A stretch of 64,000 nucleotides of DNA from Aestuariimicrobium soli (GTDB taxonomy: Bacteria; Actinomycetota; Actinomycetes; Propionibacteriales; Propionibacteriaceae). The notes below the pieces were generated by a model that was not told where the DNA came from, ran no database searches, and worked only from the letters and a program-made list of their open reading frames with translations. Shown piece by piece: positions 8,003-15,109 of this stretch; position 1 is the stretch's first letter, and each line of letters starts with the position of its first letter. The position numbers were made by a program, and so were the translations under genes. The stretch lies in contig NZ_JBPJSQ010000001.1 in NCBI RefSeq assembly GCF_051192575.1, forward strand, positions 186,001 through 250,000, in the 5' to 3' direction.

Positions 8003-9079
8003 GTGACCGCATCCGTCGAACCAGCCCTGCTGGCCGCAGCCCACCAACGACAGCTCGACCGCTTGCCGGTGTGGTTCATGAGGCAGGCCGGCCGCTCGCT
8101 GCCTGAGTACCGCGAGACCCGCGCCGGCACCCAGATGCTCGACAGCTGCTTCGACGCCGACATGGTCACCGAGATCACGCTGCAGCCGGTGCGCCGCCAC
8201 CTGACCGACGGTGCGGTCTTCTTCTCCGACATCATGGCGCCGCTCAAGGCCGCCGGCATCGACCTCGACATCGTGCCCGGTACCGGCCCCGTGGTCGCCT
8301 CGCCGGTGCGGGACGCCAGGGGCCTGGAACGAGTGCTGGCCCACGAGCTCGACCCCGGGGCGCTCGGGCCCATCGGACGAGCCGCCCGCCAGCTCACCGC
8401 CGCCCTCGACCCGCAGGTGCCCCTGATCGGGTTCGCCGGCGCCCCGTTCACCCTGGCGAGCTACCTGGTCGAGGGTGGCCCCTCGAAGGACCACGCCCGC
8501 GCCAAAGCCTTCATGGTCGGCGAACCCGACCTGTGGCGGCGGTTGTGCGCCTGGCTGGCGGACCTGTCGTTCGCCTTCCTGGCCGAGCAGATCGCAGGCG
8601 GCGCGCGGATCGTCCAGCTCTTCGACTCCTGGGCCGGATCGCTCACCGAGGCCGACTACCGGGCCCACGTGGCGCCCCACAGTCGGGCCGTGCTCGACCG
8701 ACTGCCGGCCGATCTGCCGCGCATCCATTTCGGCGTGGGCACCACCGAACTGCTGCCGGCCATGACCGAGGTGATGGGGGAGGGCTCGCCGGCCGTCATC
8801 GGGGTCGACTGGCGCACGCCGCTCGACGTCGCCGCGCGTCGCGTCGGCGGCCGAGCGGCGGTGCAGGGCAACCTGGACCCCGCGTTGCTGCTCGCCCCCT
8901 GGGAGGTGCTGGCCGACCGCGTGCGTGAGGTGGTGCGTGCCGGGGCCGGCGCCCCGGGCCACATCTTCAACCTGGGCCACGGCGTGCCGCCGACCACGGA
9001 CGCGAGCGTGCTCACCCGCATCGTCGAACTCGTCCACACCGAGGGTCCCGCGCTGCGGGCCGAGGCCCGGCAGGGCTGA
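8003..9079 (+). CDS. hemE: Uroporphyrinogen decarboxylase
   Basis: Converts uroporphyrinogen III to coproporphyrinogen III in haem synthesis. 358 residues. Family signatures: WFMRQAGRSLPEYR near residues 24-37, FSDIMAPLKAAGIDLDI, the Asp-rich substrate pocket, and GFAGAPFTLASYLVEGG. GTG 8003 lies 7 bases after a TTGAAT element (7990-7995), consistent with a leaderless start. hemQ follows after 9 bases, so the two are co-transcribed and cover two steps of the coproporphyrin-dependent haem pathway. Confidence 0.97.
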   Translation: MTASVEPALLAAAHQRQLDRLPVWFMRQAGRSLPEYRETRAGTQMLDSCFDADMVTEITLQPVRRHLTDGAVFFSDIMAPLKAAGIDLDIVPGTGPVVASPVRDARGLERVLAHELDPGALGPIGRAARQLTAALDPQVPLIGFAGAPFTLASYLVEGGPSKDHARAKAFMVGEPDLWRRLCAWLADLSFAFLAEQIAGGARIVQLFDSWAGSLTEADYRAHVAPHSRAVLDRLPADLPRIHFGVGTTELLPAMTEVMGEGSPAVIGVDWRTPLDVAARRVGGRAAVQGNLDPALLLAPWEVLADRVREVVRAGAGAPGHIFNLGHGVPPTTDASVLTRIVELVHTEGPALRAEARQG

Positions 9080-9088
9080 GAGGAAACC

Positions 9089-9781
9089 ATGACTCACACC
9101 ACTCCCGATCACGAGGCCATCAACGCGGCCCTCCACTACACCCAGTACGCCGTCTTCCGGCGCACCGGGGCGATCTCGGGCGAGGAGGTCGCCGAGACCC
9201 TGCGCATGCTCGAAGAGGCCGCCGGCGACCGCGGACTGGTCGTCCGAGGGTTCTACGACCTGGCCGGCTTCCGTGCCGACGCAGATCTGCTCGTGTGGTG
9301 GAGCGCCCCCGAGTCGACCGAGGTGCTGCAGGATGCCTACCTCGCCCTGCGGCGCAGCCCGCTCGGCCGGGTGCTCGAGCCGGTGTGGTCGCAGATCGGG
9401 CTGCATCGTCCGGCGGAGTTCAACAAGACCCACGTGCCGGCGTTCCTGATGGGGGACGACCCCCGCGGTTACGTCTGCGTGTACCCGTTCGTGCGGTCCT
9501 ACGAGTGGTACCTGCTGCCCGACGACGAGCGTCGGCAGATGCTGCGTGAGCACGGCATGCTGGCCCGCGACTACGCCGACGTGCGCGCGAACACCGTCTC
9601 GGCCTTCGCCCTGGGCGACTACGAATGGCTGCTCGCCTTCGAGGCGGACGACCTGCACCGCATCGTCGACCTGATGCGCGAACTGCGCGCGGCCAAGGCT
9701 CGTCGACACACCCGCGAAGAGGTGCCGTTCTTCACCGGACGACGCCGCGAGCTCGCCGACATCGTCGCGAGCTGGGGCTGA
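9089..9781 (+). CDS. hemQ: Coproheme decarboxylase (chlorite dismutase-like HemQ)
   Basis: 230-residue member of the chlorite dismutase fold. In Gram-positive bacteria HemQ oxidatively decarboxylates coproheme to haem b, the last step of the coproporphyrin-dependent route. Supporting motifs: YPFVRSYEWYLL (containing the redox tyrosine region), then REHGMLARDYADVRANTV with the probable haem-ligand histidine, then FALGDYEWLLAFEADDLHRIVDLMRELR. It has an AGAGGAAACC ribosome site and follows hemE directly. Pairing with hemE argues for HemQ over a true chlorite dismutase. Confidence 0.95.
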   Translation: MTHTTPDHEAINAALHYTQYAVFRRTGAISGEEVAETLRMLEEAAGDRGLVVRGFYDLAGFRADADLLVWWSAPESTEVLQDAYLALRRSPLGRVLEPVWSQIGLHRPAEFNKTHVPAFLMGDDPRGYVCVYPFVRSYEWYLLPDDERRQMLREHGMLARDYADVRANTVSAFALGDYEWLLAFEADDLHRIVDLMRELRAAKARRHTREEVPFFTGRRRELADIVASWG

Positions 9782-9809
9782 CCGCCCTCACCCGGTTTCG
9801 GGGCGAAGC

Positions 9810-10229
9810 TCAGGCCTTCGGGGTGAGGGAGAGGCTGACCGAGTTGATGCAGTAGCGCTGGTCGGTCGGGGTGTCGTAACCCTCGCCCTCGAAGACGTGA
9901 CCCAGGTGCGAGTCGCAGGCTGCGCAGCGCACCTCGATGCGCGGACGCCCCGGCAGCGAGTCGTCGCGCAGGTAGCGGATGGCGTCGTTGTCGGAGGGCG
10001 CGTAGAAGCTCGGCCACCCGCAGTGCGACTCGAACTTCTCGGTGGAGGTGAACAGTTCCGCGCCGCAGGCCCGGCAGCTGTAGACCCCCTCGGTGGTGGT
10101 GTCGGTGTACTCACCGGTGAAGGGCCGTTCCGTGCCGCTCTCGCGCAGCACCTGGTACTCCAGATCGCTGAGCTGGGCTCGCCACTCGTCCGACGTCTTG
10201 GTCACCTTGGGGCTGTAGGAGTCACTCAC
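9810..10229 (-). CDS. msrB: Peptide-methionine (R)-S-oxide reductase
   Basis: 139 residues. Repairs oxidised methionine (R epimer). Two zinc-binding CxxC pairs are visible (SCRACG and RCAACDSHLGHVF), together with the GWPSFY substrate motif and the catalytic cysteine in RYCINSVSL near the C-terminus. I choose GTG 10229 because a CATCAT -10 element (10241-10236) lies exactly 6 bases upstream; a longer in-frame reading from 10268 would run through the promoter of the divergent ppk2 gene. Convergent with hemQ across 28 bases. Confidence 0.95.
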   Translation of the reverse strand: MSDSYSPKVTKTSDEWRAQLSDLEYQVLRESGTERPFTGEYTDTTTEGVYSCRACGAELFTSTEKFESHCGWPSFYAPSDNDAIRYLRDDSLPGRPRIEVRCAACDSHLGHVFEGEGYDTPTDQRYCINSVSLSLTPKA

Positions 10230-10234
10230 GCCCC

Positions 10235-10241
10235 TATGATG
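10235..10241. promoter_or_regulatory. Shared divergent -10 element (msrB and ppk2)
   Basis: The same seven bases hold TATGAT on the plus strand (10235-10240, 6 bases before the ppk2 ATG at 10247) and CATCAT on the minus strand (10241-10236, 6 bases before the msrB GTG at 10229). The two start codons are only 17 bases apart. Both -35 regions would fall inside the neighbour's coding sequence. Confidence 0.65.
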
Positions 10242-10246
10242 CCCGG

Positions 10247-11128
10247 ATGGGCAAGAAGAAGGCAGCACGTGTCAACGCAGAGCTGAATCTTCGTGAGGTG
10301 TTGAGGGTTCCGGCGGGCCGGGTCGACCTCGCCACCCACGACGCCCGCGACAAGCGCGGGTACCCGGGGGCGGGCAAGGACGACGCCGACGTCGCCATGG
10401 CCGCTCTGGAACCCGAACTCTCCGATCTGCAGGAGCGGCTGTATGCCGGCTCGAAGGCCGACGACGCCCCCACGCGCAACGTGCTCGTGGTGCTGCAGGG
10501 CCTCGACACGTCGGGCAAGGGTGGTGTGATCCGCAAGGCCATCGGCATGGTCGACCCGCAGGGGGTGCAGTTGAAGGCGTTCAAGGCACCCACCGACGAG
10601 GAACGCGCCCACCACTTCCTGTGGCGCATCAAGAACGCCCTGCCCGGCAACGGCATGATCGGCATCTTCGACCGGTCGCACTACGAGGACGTGCTGGTCA
10701 CCCGGGTCAACGGGTGGATCGAGAAGCGCACCTGGGAGTCCCGGTACGACCAGATCAACGAGTTCGAGGACGAGCTCGCCCGCGCGGGAACCACCATCAT
10801 CAAGTGCTGGCTCAACGTCTCCTACGACGAGCAGTACGCCCGCCTCGAGGAGCGCCTGGCCAATCCCGAGAAGTACTGGAAGTACAACCCGGGCGATCTC
10901 GACACCCGGCGACAGTTCCAGGACTTCCAGGTGGCCGCCAGCGAGGCCATCGAGCGGACGAACACCGACGCCGCGCCCTGGTTCGTGGTGCCCGCAGATC
11001 GCAAGTGGTACCGCAACTGGGCCGTGGCCCAGCTGTTGGTGGAGCACCTGCGGGCGCTCAACCTCGGCTGGCCGGCTGCCGAGTTCGACGTGGCCGAGCA
11101 GCAGCAGGCCCTGAAGGCCCTGCGCTGA
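10247..11128 (+). CDS. ppk2: Polyphosphate kinase 2 family protein
   Basis: 293-residue PPK2-family phosphotransferase, which moves phosphate between polyphosphate and nucleotides. Walker A GLDTSGKGG at residues 85-93, Walker B and lid region FDRSHYEDVLVTRV from about residue 141. The single-domain length and the basic N-terminus fit the short PPK2 enzymes that phosphorylate nucleoside mono- or diphosphates; which nucleotide cannot be read from the sequence. It is leaderless (TATGAT, 6 bases, ATG) and divergent from msrB with overlapping promoters. Confidence 0.93.
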   Translation: MGKKKAARVNAELNLREVLRVPAGRVDLATHDARDKRGYPGAGKDDADVAMAALEPELSDLQERLYAGSKADDAPTRNVLVVLQGLDTSGKGGVIRKAIGMVDPQGVQLKAFKAPTDEERAHHFLWRIKNALPGNGMIGIFDRSHYEDVLVTRVNGWIEKRTWESRYDQINEFEDELARAGTTIIKCWLNVSYDEQYARLEERLANPEKYWKYNPGDLDTRRQFQDFQVAASEAIERTNTDAAPWFVVPADRKWYRNWAVAQLLVEHLRALNLGWPAAEFDVAEQQQALKALR

Positions 11129-11161
11129 GGAGCTGTGGGCTGAGGGCTGGGGGTGTGACCC

Positions 11162-11977
11162 TCAGCTGTGCGTGAGCAGCTCGATCAGGTCGTCCTCGGC
11201 GTGCAGCTCCACGTTCTGCAGGGGCGCGTCGGAGCTGGGGTCGAGCAGATCCATGGCCGCGTAGGCGTAGCGCGCCATCACCAGGTCGAGCAGGCGATCG
11301 TCCGCGCCCAGGGGGCCCGAGACGGCGACGGCTCCGTGGGCCCTGGCCAGGTCGGCCTGCGACGACCACGTGGCCGACTCGGCGAGGAACAGGGATCCGA
11401 CGGCGATGTGTCGGCGACCCTGCCCGCGCAGGCTGCCGATGGCCTGGGCCACGTTGGGGCCCGAGCCGTCGGCGACGGCCACCACGCACGGGAGCTTGTG
11501 GTGCGTGGACCACTGACGGGCGCGACGCGAGACCAGTCCGTGCCCGCGAATGTCGCCGCCGGTGGCCAACGACAGCACGAGTGCGTCGAGTTCGACGGTG
11601 CGCGCCAGCCGAAGGGCCGTGCGAAGACGATCGTCGAGCACGTTGAGCAGTTCCGGCGCCGGCCCCACCGGGCGAGCCAGGCTCATGCGCAGCAGGGGGT
11701 AGGTGGCCCGCAGGTCGTCGAGGCTGGCGACCAACTGCGGGTGGGTGTCCACGGCGCTGGTGACGTCGAGGTCAACCAGCACGATCTCGTCGGCCCCCAG
11801 GTGGGCGAGGCGCTCGACGGCGGTGCGCAACTCGCAGCCGGTCTCGTCGACGAGCGCAGGCTGCACCTGGACGGTGGGCCGCACCTTCATCATCTGGGTG
11901 GCCAGGGCGCGCACCACCTGGCGAGAGTTCGCGTCCTCGGTGCCGACAGCAGCGAGAACCAGGGCCGGAGCAGTCAT
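11162..11977 (-). CDS. CbiX/SirB-like protein with degenerate metal site
   Basis: 271 residues with two tandem CbiX/sirohydrochlorin ferrochelatase-like domains (about 5-125 and 130-260), judged from PALVLAAVGTEDANSRQ, the VDLDVTSAVDTHPQL stretch and the ALVLSLATGG, NVAQAIGSL, RRHIAVGSLFLAES series. True chelatases have AHGSRDP at the first strand and a His near the second site; here the first motif reads AVGTEDA and the second region (ESATWSSQADLARA) has no His. The metal-inserting activity is therefore doubtful. The ATG at 11977 has an AAAGGCAG ribosome site. It ends 33 bases from convergent ppk2. Confidence 0.75.
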   Translation of the reverse strand: MTAPALVLAAVGTEDANSRQVVRALATQMMKVRPTVQVQPALVDETGCELRTAVERLAHLGADEIVLVDLDVTSAVDTHPQLVASLDDLRATYPLLRMSLARPVGPAPELLNVLDDRLRTALRLARTVELDALVLSLATGGDIRGHGLVSRRARQWSTHHKLPCVVAVADGSGPNVAQAIGSLRGQGRRHIAVGSLFLAESATWSSQADLARAHGAVAVSGPLGADDRLLDLVMARYAYAAMDLLDPSSDAPLQNVELHAEDDLIELLTHS

Positions 11978-12095
11978 GAATCTGCCTTTCCGTGTTCAAT
12001 GGAAGGGCGGCGCCGTTGCCGTGTGATGGCCACTCTTCTCGCCATGTGGACGGATCGCAAGGGTGCGTCTCACATCGTGGGCAGTTGTCTCGTGC

Positions 12096-13079
12096 TCAGT
12101 CGTCGGTGCCGTCGACGACCGCCTCGTGGATCTGCTCCGCCTGGCGATCGCTGATCCCCGACACGTGCGGCCACACCGACTCCAGCGATGCGTTGAAGGC
12201 AGCGCCCAGCAGAACGGCGAGCGACGTGAGGTAGAGCCACAGCAGCAGAGCGATCGGTGCACTGAGTGGTCCGTACAGGGACGAGCCTCCCAGGGACTCG
12301 TCCAGCACGAACCGCAGCACCCACGAACCGGCCAGCCACAGGCCAAGGGTCAGCACGGCTCCGGGCACGTCGGCGCGCCAGCGCCGACGCAGCGGCACCG
12401 CCCACCAGTAGAGGGTGGTCAGCAGCAGGGTCGATCCGATCAGCACCGTCGGCCAGTACGCCCGGGCGATCCAGGTGAGGGGTTCGGGCAGCAGTCGGGT
12501 GACCAGGCTGGGGCCAGCCAGCACCAGGGGGAGCATCACGGCGGCCAGCAGCAGGGAGGCGAGGTAGATGCCGAAGCTCAGGGCCCGGGCGTGGATGATG
12601 CCGCGCTTGCCGGCGTGGCCGTACATGATCGAGACGGTGTCGACGAACACACTCATGGCGCGCGACCCCGACCACAGGGCCAGCAGGAAGCCGATCGAGA
12701 TCACGTCGACGCGGCCCGCACTGAGCACTTCGTCCAGCGTGGGCACGAGCACCTGGTCGATGGCCGACTGCGTCAGGAACGGAGTGGCCACCTCGACGAT
12801 GCGGGTCTTGAACTCAGCCACCGACTGCACGCTGTAGCGCTGCGCGACGAAACCCACCGAGCCGGCCAGACCGAACAGCAGCGGGGGCAGGCTCAGCACG
12901 GCGAAGAAGGCCGACTCGGCCGCCAGCCCCATCACCCGATAGCGCAGGGCGGCCTGGATCGTCCGCCACGGAACCTTCGCGGCCTGGGCGAGGGGAGCGA
13001 GCACGGACGATTGCCGCGCCTGCTGGGCGAGGCGATCACGCAAGGGTCTGGGCATCACGACAACGGATCCGGTGAGCAT
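12096..13079 (-). CDS. YihY/BrkB family membrane protein
   Basis: 327-residue integral membrane protein with about six transmembrane helices and the YihY/UPF0761 pattern: SAFFAVLSLPPLLFGLAG, GFLLALWSGSRAMSVFVDTV, PGAVLTLGLWLAGSW, LYGPLSAPIALLLWLYLTS. Function unknown (once misnamed RNase BN). The first possible start is ATG 13079; ATG 13055 (MPRPLRDRL) is an alternative, and neither has a strong ribosome site. A second, divergent family member occurs at 37044-38198. The 118 bases between this gene and the CbiX-like gene show no clear element. Confidence 0.85.
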   Translation of the reverse strand: MLTGSVVVMPRPLRDRLAQQARQSSVLAPLAQAAKVPWRTIQAALRYRVMGLAAESAFFAVLSLPPLLFGLAGSVGFVAQRYSVQSVAEFKTRIVEVATPFLTQSAIDQVLVPTLDEVLSAGRVDVISIGFLLALWSGSRAMSVFVDTVSIMYGHAGKRGIIHARALSFGIYLASLLLAAVMLPLVLAGPSLVTRLLPEPLTWIARAYWPTVLIGSTLLLTTLYWWAVPLRRRWRADVPGAVLTLGLWLAGSWVLRFVLDESLGGSSLYGPLSAPIALLLWLYLTSLAVLLGAAFNASLESVWPHVSGISDRQAEQIHEAVVDGTDD

Positions 13080-13182
13080 GCACGGGTGACTTTCGGGGAA
13101 GGATCAGCGGGGAAGAGCTGACCCGTCGATGGTGCCACGGGGGCGGTCGGCCGCGGTGGCGACCCGCCCGTGGGCATGCAGA

Positions 13183-13216
13183 ACGGCCCCCGACCAAGTG
13201 GTTGGTCGGGGGCCGT
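13183..13216 (-). terminator. Terminator of tRNA-Val(CAC)
   Basis: Perfect 15-bp stem (13183-13197 with 13202-13216) with a GTGG loop, 10 bases past the 3' end of the minus-strand tRNA. The window from here to the YihY gene start (13080-13182) shows no gene. Confidence 0.8.
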
Positions 13217-13225
13217 GCTCACGGG

Positions 13226-13297
13226 TGGGCGATACTGGGTTCGAACCAGTGACCTCTTCGGTGTGAACGAAGCGCGCTACCACTGCGCCAATCGCCC
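13226..13297 (-). tRNA. tRNA-Val (anticodon CAC)
   Basis: 72-nt cloverleaf read on the minus strand: acceptor GGGCGAT/ATCGCCC, anticodon stem CTTCG/CGAAG with loop TTCACAC (anticodon CAC), T loop TTCGAAC, discriminator A. The 3' CCA is not encoded. It decodes GTG. It is inverted relative to the other three tRNA genes and closely resembles the tRNA-Val(GAC) at 13651-13722. Confidence 0.96.
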
Positions 13298-13383
13298 GTG
13301 CGAGAAGCAACGGTAGCGCAGCCGCTCGGAGTTTGCACATCGGGCCCCGGAGGCAGCCCGGGCGGGCCGGTTCGGGGCCCGAT

Positions 13384-13413
13384 TTGTACTCCTCGACAGG
13401 AGTCCGCTAGTGT
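13384..13413 (+). promoter_or_regulatory. Promoter of the tRNA-Gly/Cys/Val cluster
   Basis: TTGTAC (13384-13389), 18-base spacer, TAGTGT (13408-13413), about 50 bases upstream of tRNA-Gly. It fits a housekeeping actinobacterial promoter. Confidence 0.6.
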
Positions 13414-13464
13414 TCTCAACGCCCCGAGAACGGCGCCCCGACAGGGACAAAGATCACGGAGCAT

Positions 13465-13537
13465 GCGGACGTGGCTCAGTTGGTAGAGCATCACCTTGCC
13501 AAGGTGAGGGTCGCGAGTTCGAATCTCGTCGTCCGCT
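13465..13537 (+). tRNA. tRNA-Gly (anticodon GCC)
   Basis: 73-nt cloverleaf: acceptor GCGGACG/CGTCCGC, anticodon stem TCACC/GGTGA with loop TTGCCAA (anticodon GCC), T loop TTCGAAT, discriminator T. No encoded CCA. First gene of the plus-strand cluster. Confidence 0.97.
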
Positions 13538-13578
13538 CGGAAGGGTCTCAACTCATCCAGGCTTGAGGTCATTCTCCT

Positions 13579-13649
13579 GGTGGAGTGGCCGAGAGGCGAG
13601 GCAACGGACTGCAAATCCGTGTACACGGGTTCAAATCCCGTCTCCACCT
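13579..13649 (+). tRNA. tRNA-Cys (anticodon GCA)
   Basis: 71-nt cloverleaf: acceptor GGTGGAG/CTCCACC, anticodon stem ACGGA/TCCGT with loop CTGCAAA (anticodon GCA), T loop TTCAAAT, discriminator T as expected for tRNA-Cys. It ends one base before the next tRNA, so the two must be cut from one precursor. Confidence 0.97.
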
Positions 13650-13650
13650 C

Positions 13651-13722
13651 GGGCGGCTGGCGCAGTGGTAGCGCGCTTCCCTGACACGGAAGAGGTCACT
13701 GGTTCAAACCCAGTGTCGCCCA
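13651..13722 (+). tRNA. tRNA-Val (anticodon GAC)
   Basis: 72-nt cloverleaf: acceptor GGGCGGC/GTCGCCC (one G-U pair), anticodon stem CTTCC/GGAAG with loop CTGACAC (anticodon GAC), T loop TTCAAAC, discriminator A. No encoded CCA. It decodes GTC and GTT. Last gene of the cluster. Confidence 0.97.
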
Positions 13723-13731
13723 CCCCGAAGG

Positions 13732-13773
13732 AACGTGGCCCTGACAAGGCGAAAGTCTTGTCAGGGCCACGTT
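13732..13773 (+). terminator. Terminator of the plus-strand tRNA cluster
   Basis: A perfect 17-bp stem (13732-13748 with 13757-13773) with loop GCGAAAGT and a short T run in the descending arm, 9 bases past tRNA-Val(GAC). Confidence 0.88.
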
Positions 13774-13868
13774 TCATGTCCCTGGGGTGTTGCGCGCGGA
13801 TTCTGCACGCCCCCTGTTGCCGCCGGTGCGCCGAGCCTAGGGTGGATGGAACCTCAAAGGGGGATTCC

Positions 13869-15071
13869 ATGTCTGTCGTCATCGTCGGTGCCGGACTCGC
13901 CGGCGCCACCACCGCCTCGGAACTGCGCAAGCGAGGCTTCACCGGATCGATCACCCTGGTCGGCAGCGAGCCGCACGCACCCTACGAGCGGCCGCCGCTG
14001 TCGAAGGACCTGCTGCTCGGCAAGCGGGACGCCGAGCAGAAGGCCTTCGTGCACGAGCCCGACTGGTACGCCGAGCACGACATCGACCTGCTGCTCGACA
14101 CCACGGCCACCGCCCTCGACCTGGAGGCCGGCGAGGTGGTGCTCGCCGACGGCCGCCGGCTGGGCTTCGACCACCTGGTGCTGGCCACCGGATCGACCCC
14201 GCGACGCCTTCGGGTCGCCGATGACTCCGGCGCCCCGGTGGCCTACCTGCGTACCCTCGAGGACGCCCATCTCATCGCCGACCACCTGACCGAGAACGTG
14301 CTGGTGATCGGCGGCGGCTGGATCGGGTTGGAGGTCGCCTCGGCGGTGCAACAGGCCGGGGGAGAGGCCACCGTCGTCGTCCGCGACGAGGTTCCCCTGC
14401 GGCGCGTGCTGGGTGCCGAGGTGGCACAGGTGTTCGCCGATCTGCACCGTGAGCACGGGGTCGACCTGCACACCGGTGCGACCCTCGCCTCGCTGAAGCA
14501 CACCGAGGCGGGCACGACGGCGACGCTCGACGACGGCACCGAACTGCACCCCGACCTGGTGGTCGTGGGCATCGGCGCCACTCCCAACGTCGGGCTCGCC
14601 CAGGCTGCCGGGCTCGCCGTGGAGGACGGTGTAGTGGTCGACGCGTACCTGCGCGCCAGCGACCCGCGCGTGTTTGCCATCGGCGACATCGCCAACCATG
14701 CCCACCCCCAGCACGGGCGTCTGCGGGTCGAACACTGGGACGCGGCGGTGGGCCAGGGCAAGCATGCCGCCCGGATGATCACCGGCGAGGAGACCCCCTA
14801 CACCCGCCAGCCCTACTTCTTCACCGACCAGTACGACCTCGGCATGGAATACGCGGGGCACGGCTCGTTCGACGACGACGTGGTCGTGAGGGGTGACCGG
14901 GCGACGCGTGAACTCACCGCGATCTGGCTGCGGGAGAACGTGGTGGTGGCCGTCATGCAGGCCAACGACTGGGACGCGATGGACCCGCTGAAGGCGTGGC
15001 TGGGCCACCCAGCGACCGAGCACCTGCGCGACCCGTCGGTGCCGCTGTCCGAGGTCGGCGGCCCCGCCTGA
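13869..15071 (+). CDS. FAD-dependent NAD(P)H oxidoreductase (ferredoxin/rubredoxin reductase type)
   Basis: 400-residue flavoprotein of the BphA4/ThcD ferredoxin reductase family, which passes electrons from NAD(P)H to a small iron-sulfur protein. The first Rossmann motif VGAGLAGATTASELR (about residues 6-20) binds FAD; PYERPPLSKD is the family signature; the second motif IGGGWIGLEVASA binds NAD(P)H; VFAIGDIA closes the FAD site. The C-terminal domain is complete. The ATG at 13869 has an AAAGGGGG ribosome site; an in-frame extension upstream would read through the tRNA genes. No ferredoxin or oxygenase is adjacent, so the partner is unknown. Confidence 0.9.
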   Translation: MSVVIVGAGLAGATTASELRKRGFTGSITLVGSEPHAPYERPPLSKDLLLGKRDAEQKAFVHEPDWYAEHDIDLLLDTTATALDLEAGEVVLADGRRLGFDHLVLATGSTPRRLRVADDSGAPVAYLRTLEDAHLIADHLTENVLVIGGGWIGLEVASAVQQAGGEATVVVRDEVPLRRVLGAEVAQVFADLHREHGVDLHTGATLASLKHTEAGTTATLDDGTELHPDLVVVGIGATPNVGLAQAAGLAVEDGVVVDAYLRASDPRVFAIGDIANHAHPQHGRLRVEHWDAAVGQGKHAARMITGEETPYTRQPYFFTDQYDLGMEYAGHGSFDDDVVVRGDRATRELTAIWLRENVVVAVMQANDWDAMDPLKAWLGHPATEHLRDPSVPLSEVGGPA

Positions 15072-15109
15072 TCCCGGCCGGCCGGCAGAGCCCGTGGTTC
15101 AATGACCCC

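Noticed and set aside
7343..9709. Very long open frame (788 codons) antisense to DUF402, hemE and hemQ
   Set aside because: Composition is rich in His, Gln, Gly, Arg and Val typical of an antisense reading of GC-biased genes; the plus-strand genes are unambiguous families.
9785..9829. Bidirectional terminator between hemQ and msrB
   Set aside because: The 9-bp arms CCCTCACCC/GGGTGAGGG are separated by 27 bases and one arm lies in msrB coding sequence; too weak to list.
13226..13722. tRNA-associated integration site or genomic island border
   Set aside because: No integrase, no direct repeat of a tRNA 3' end and no change in composition next to the tRNA cluster.
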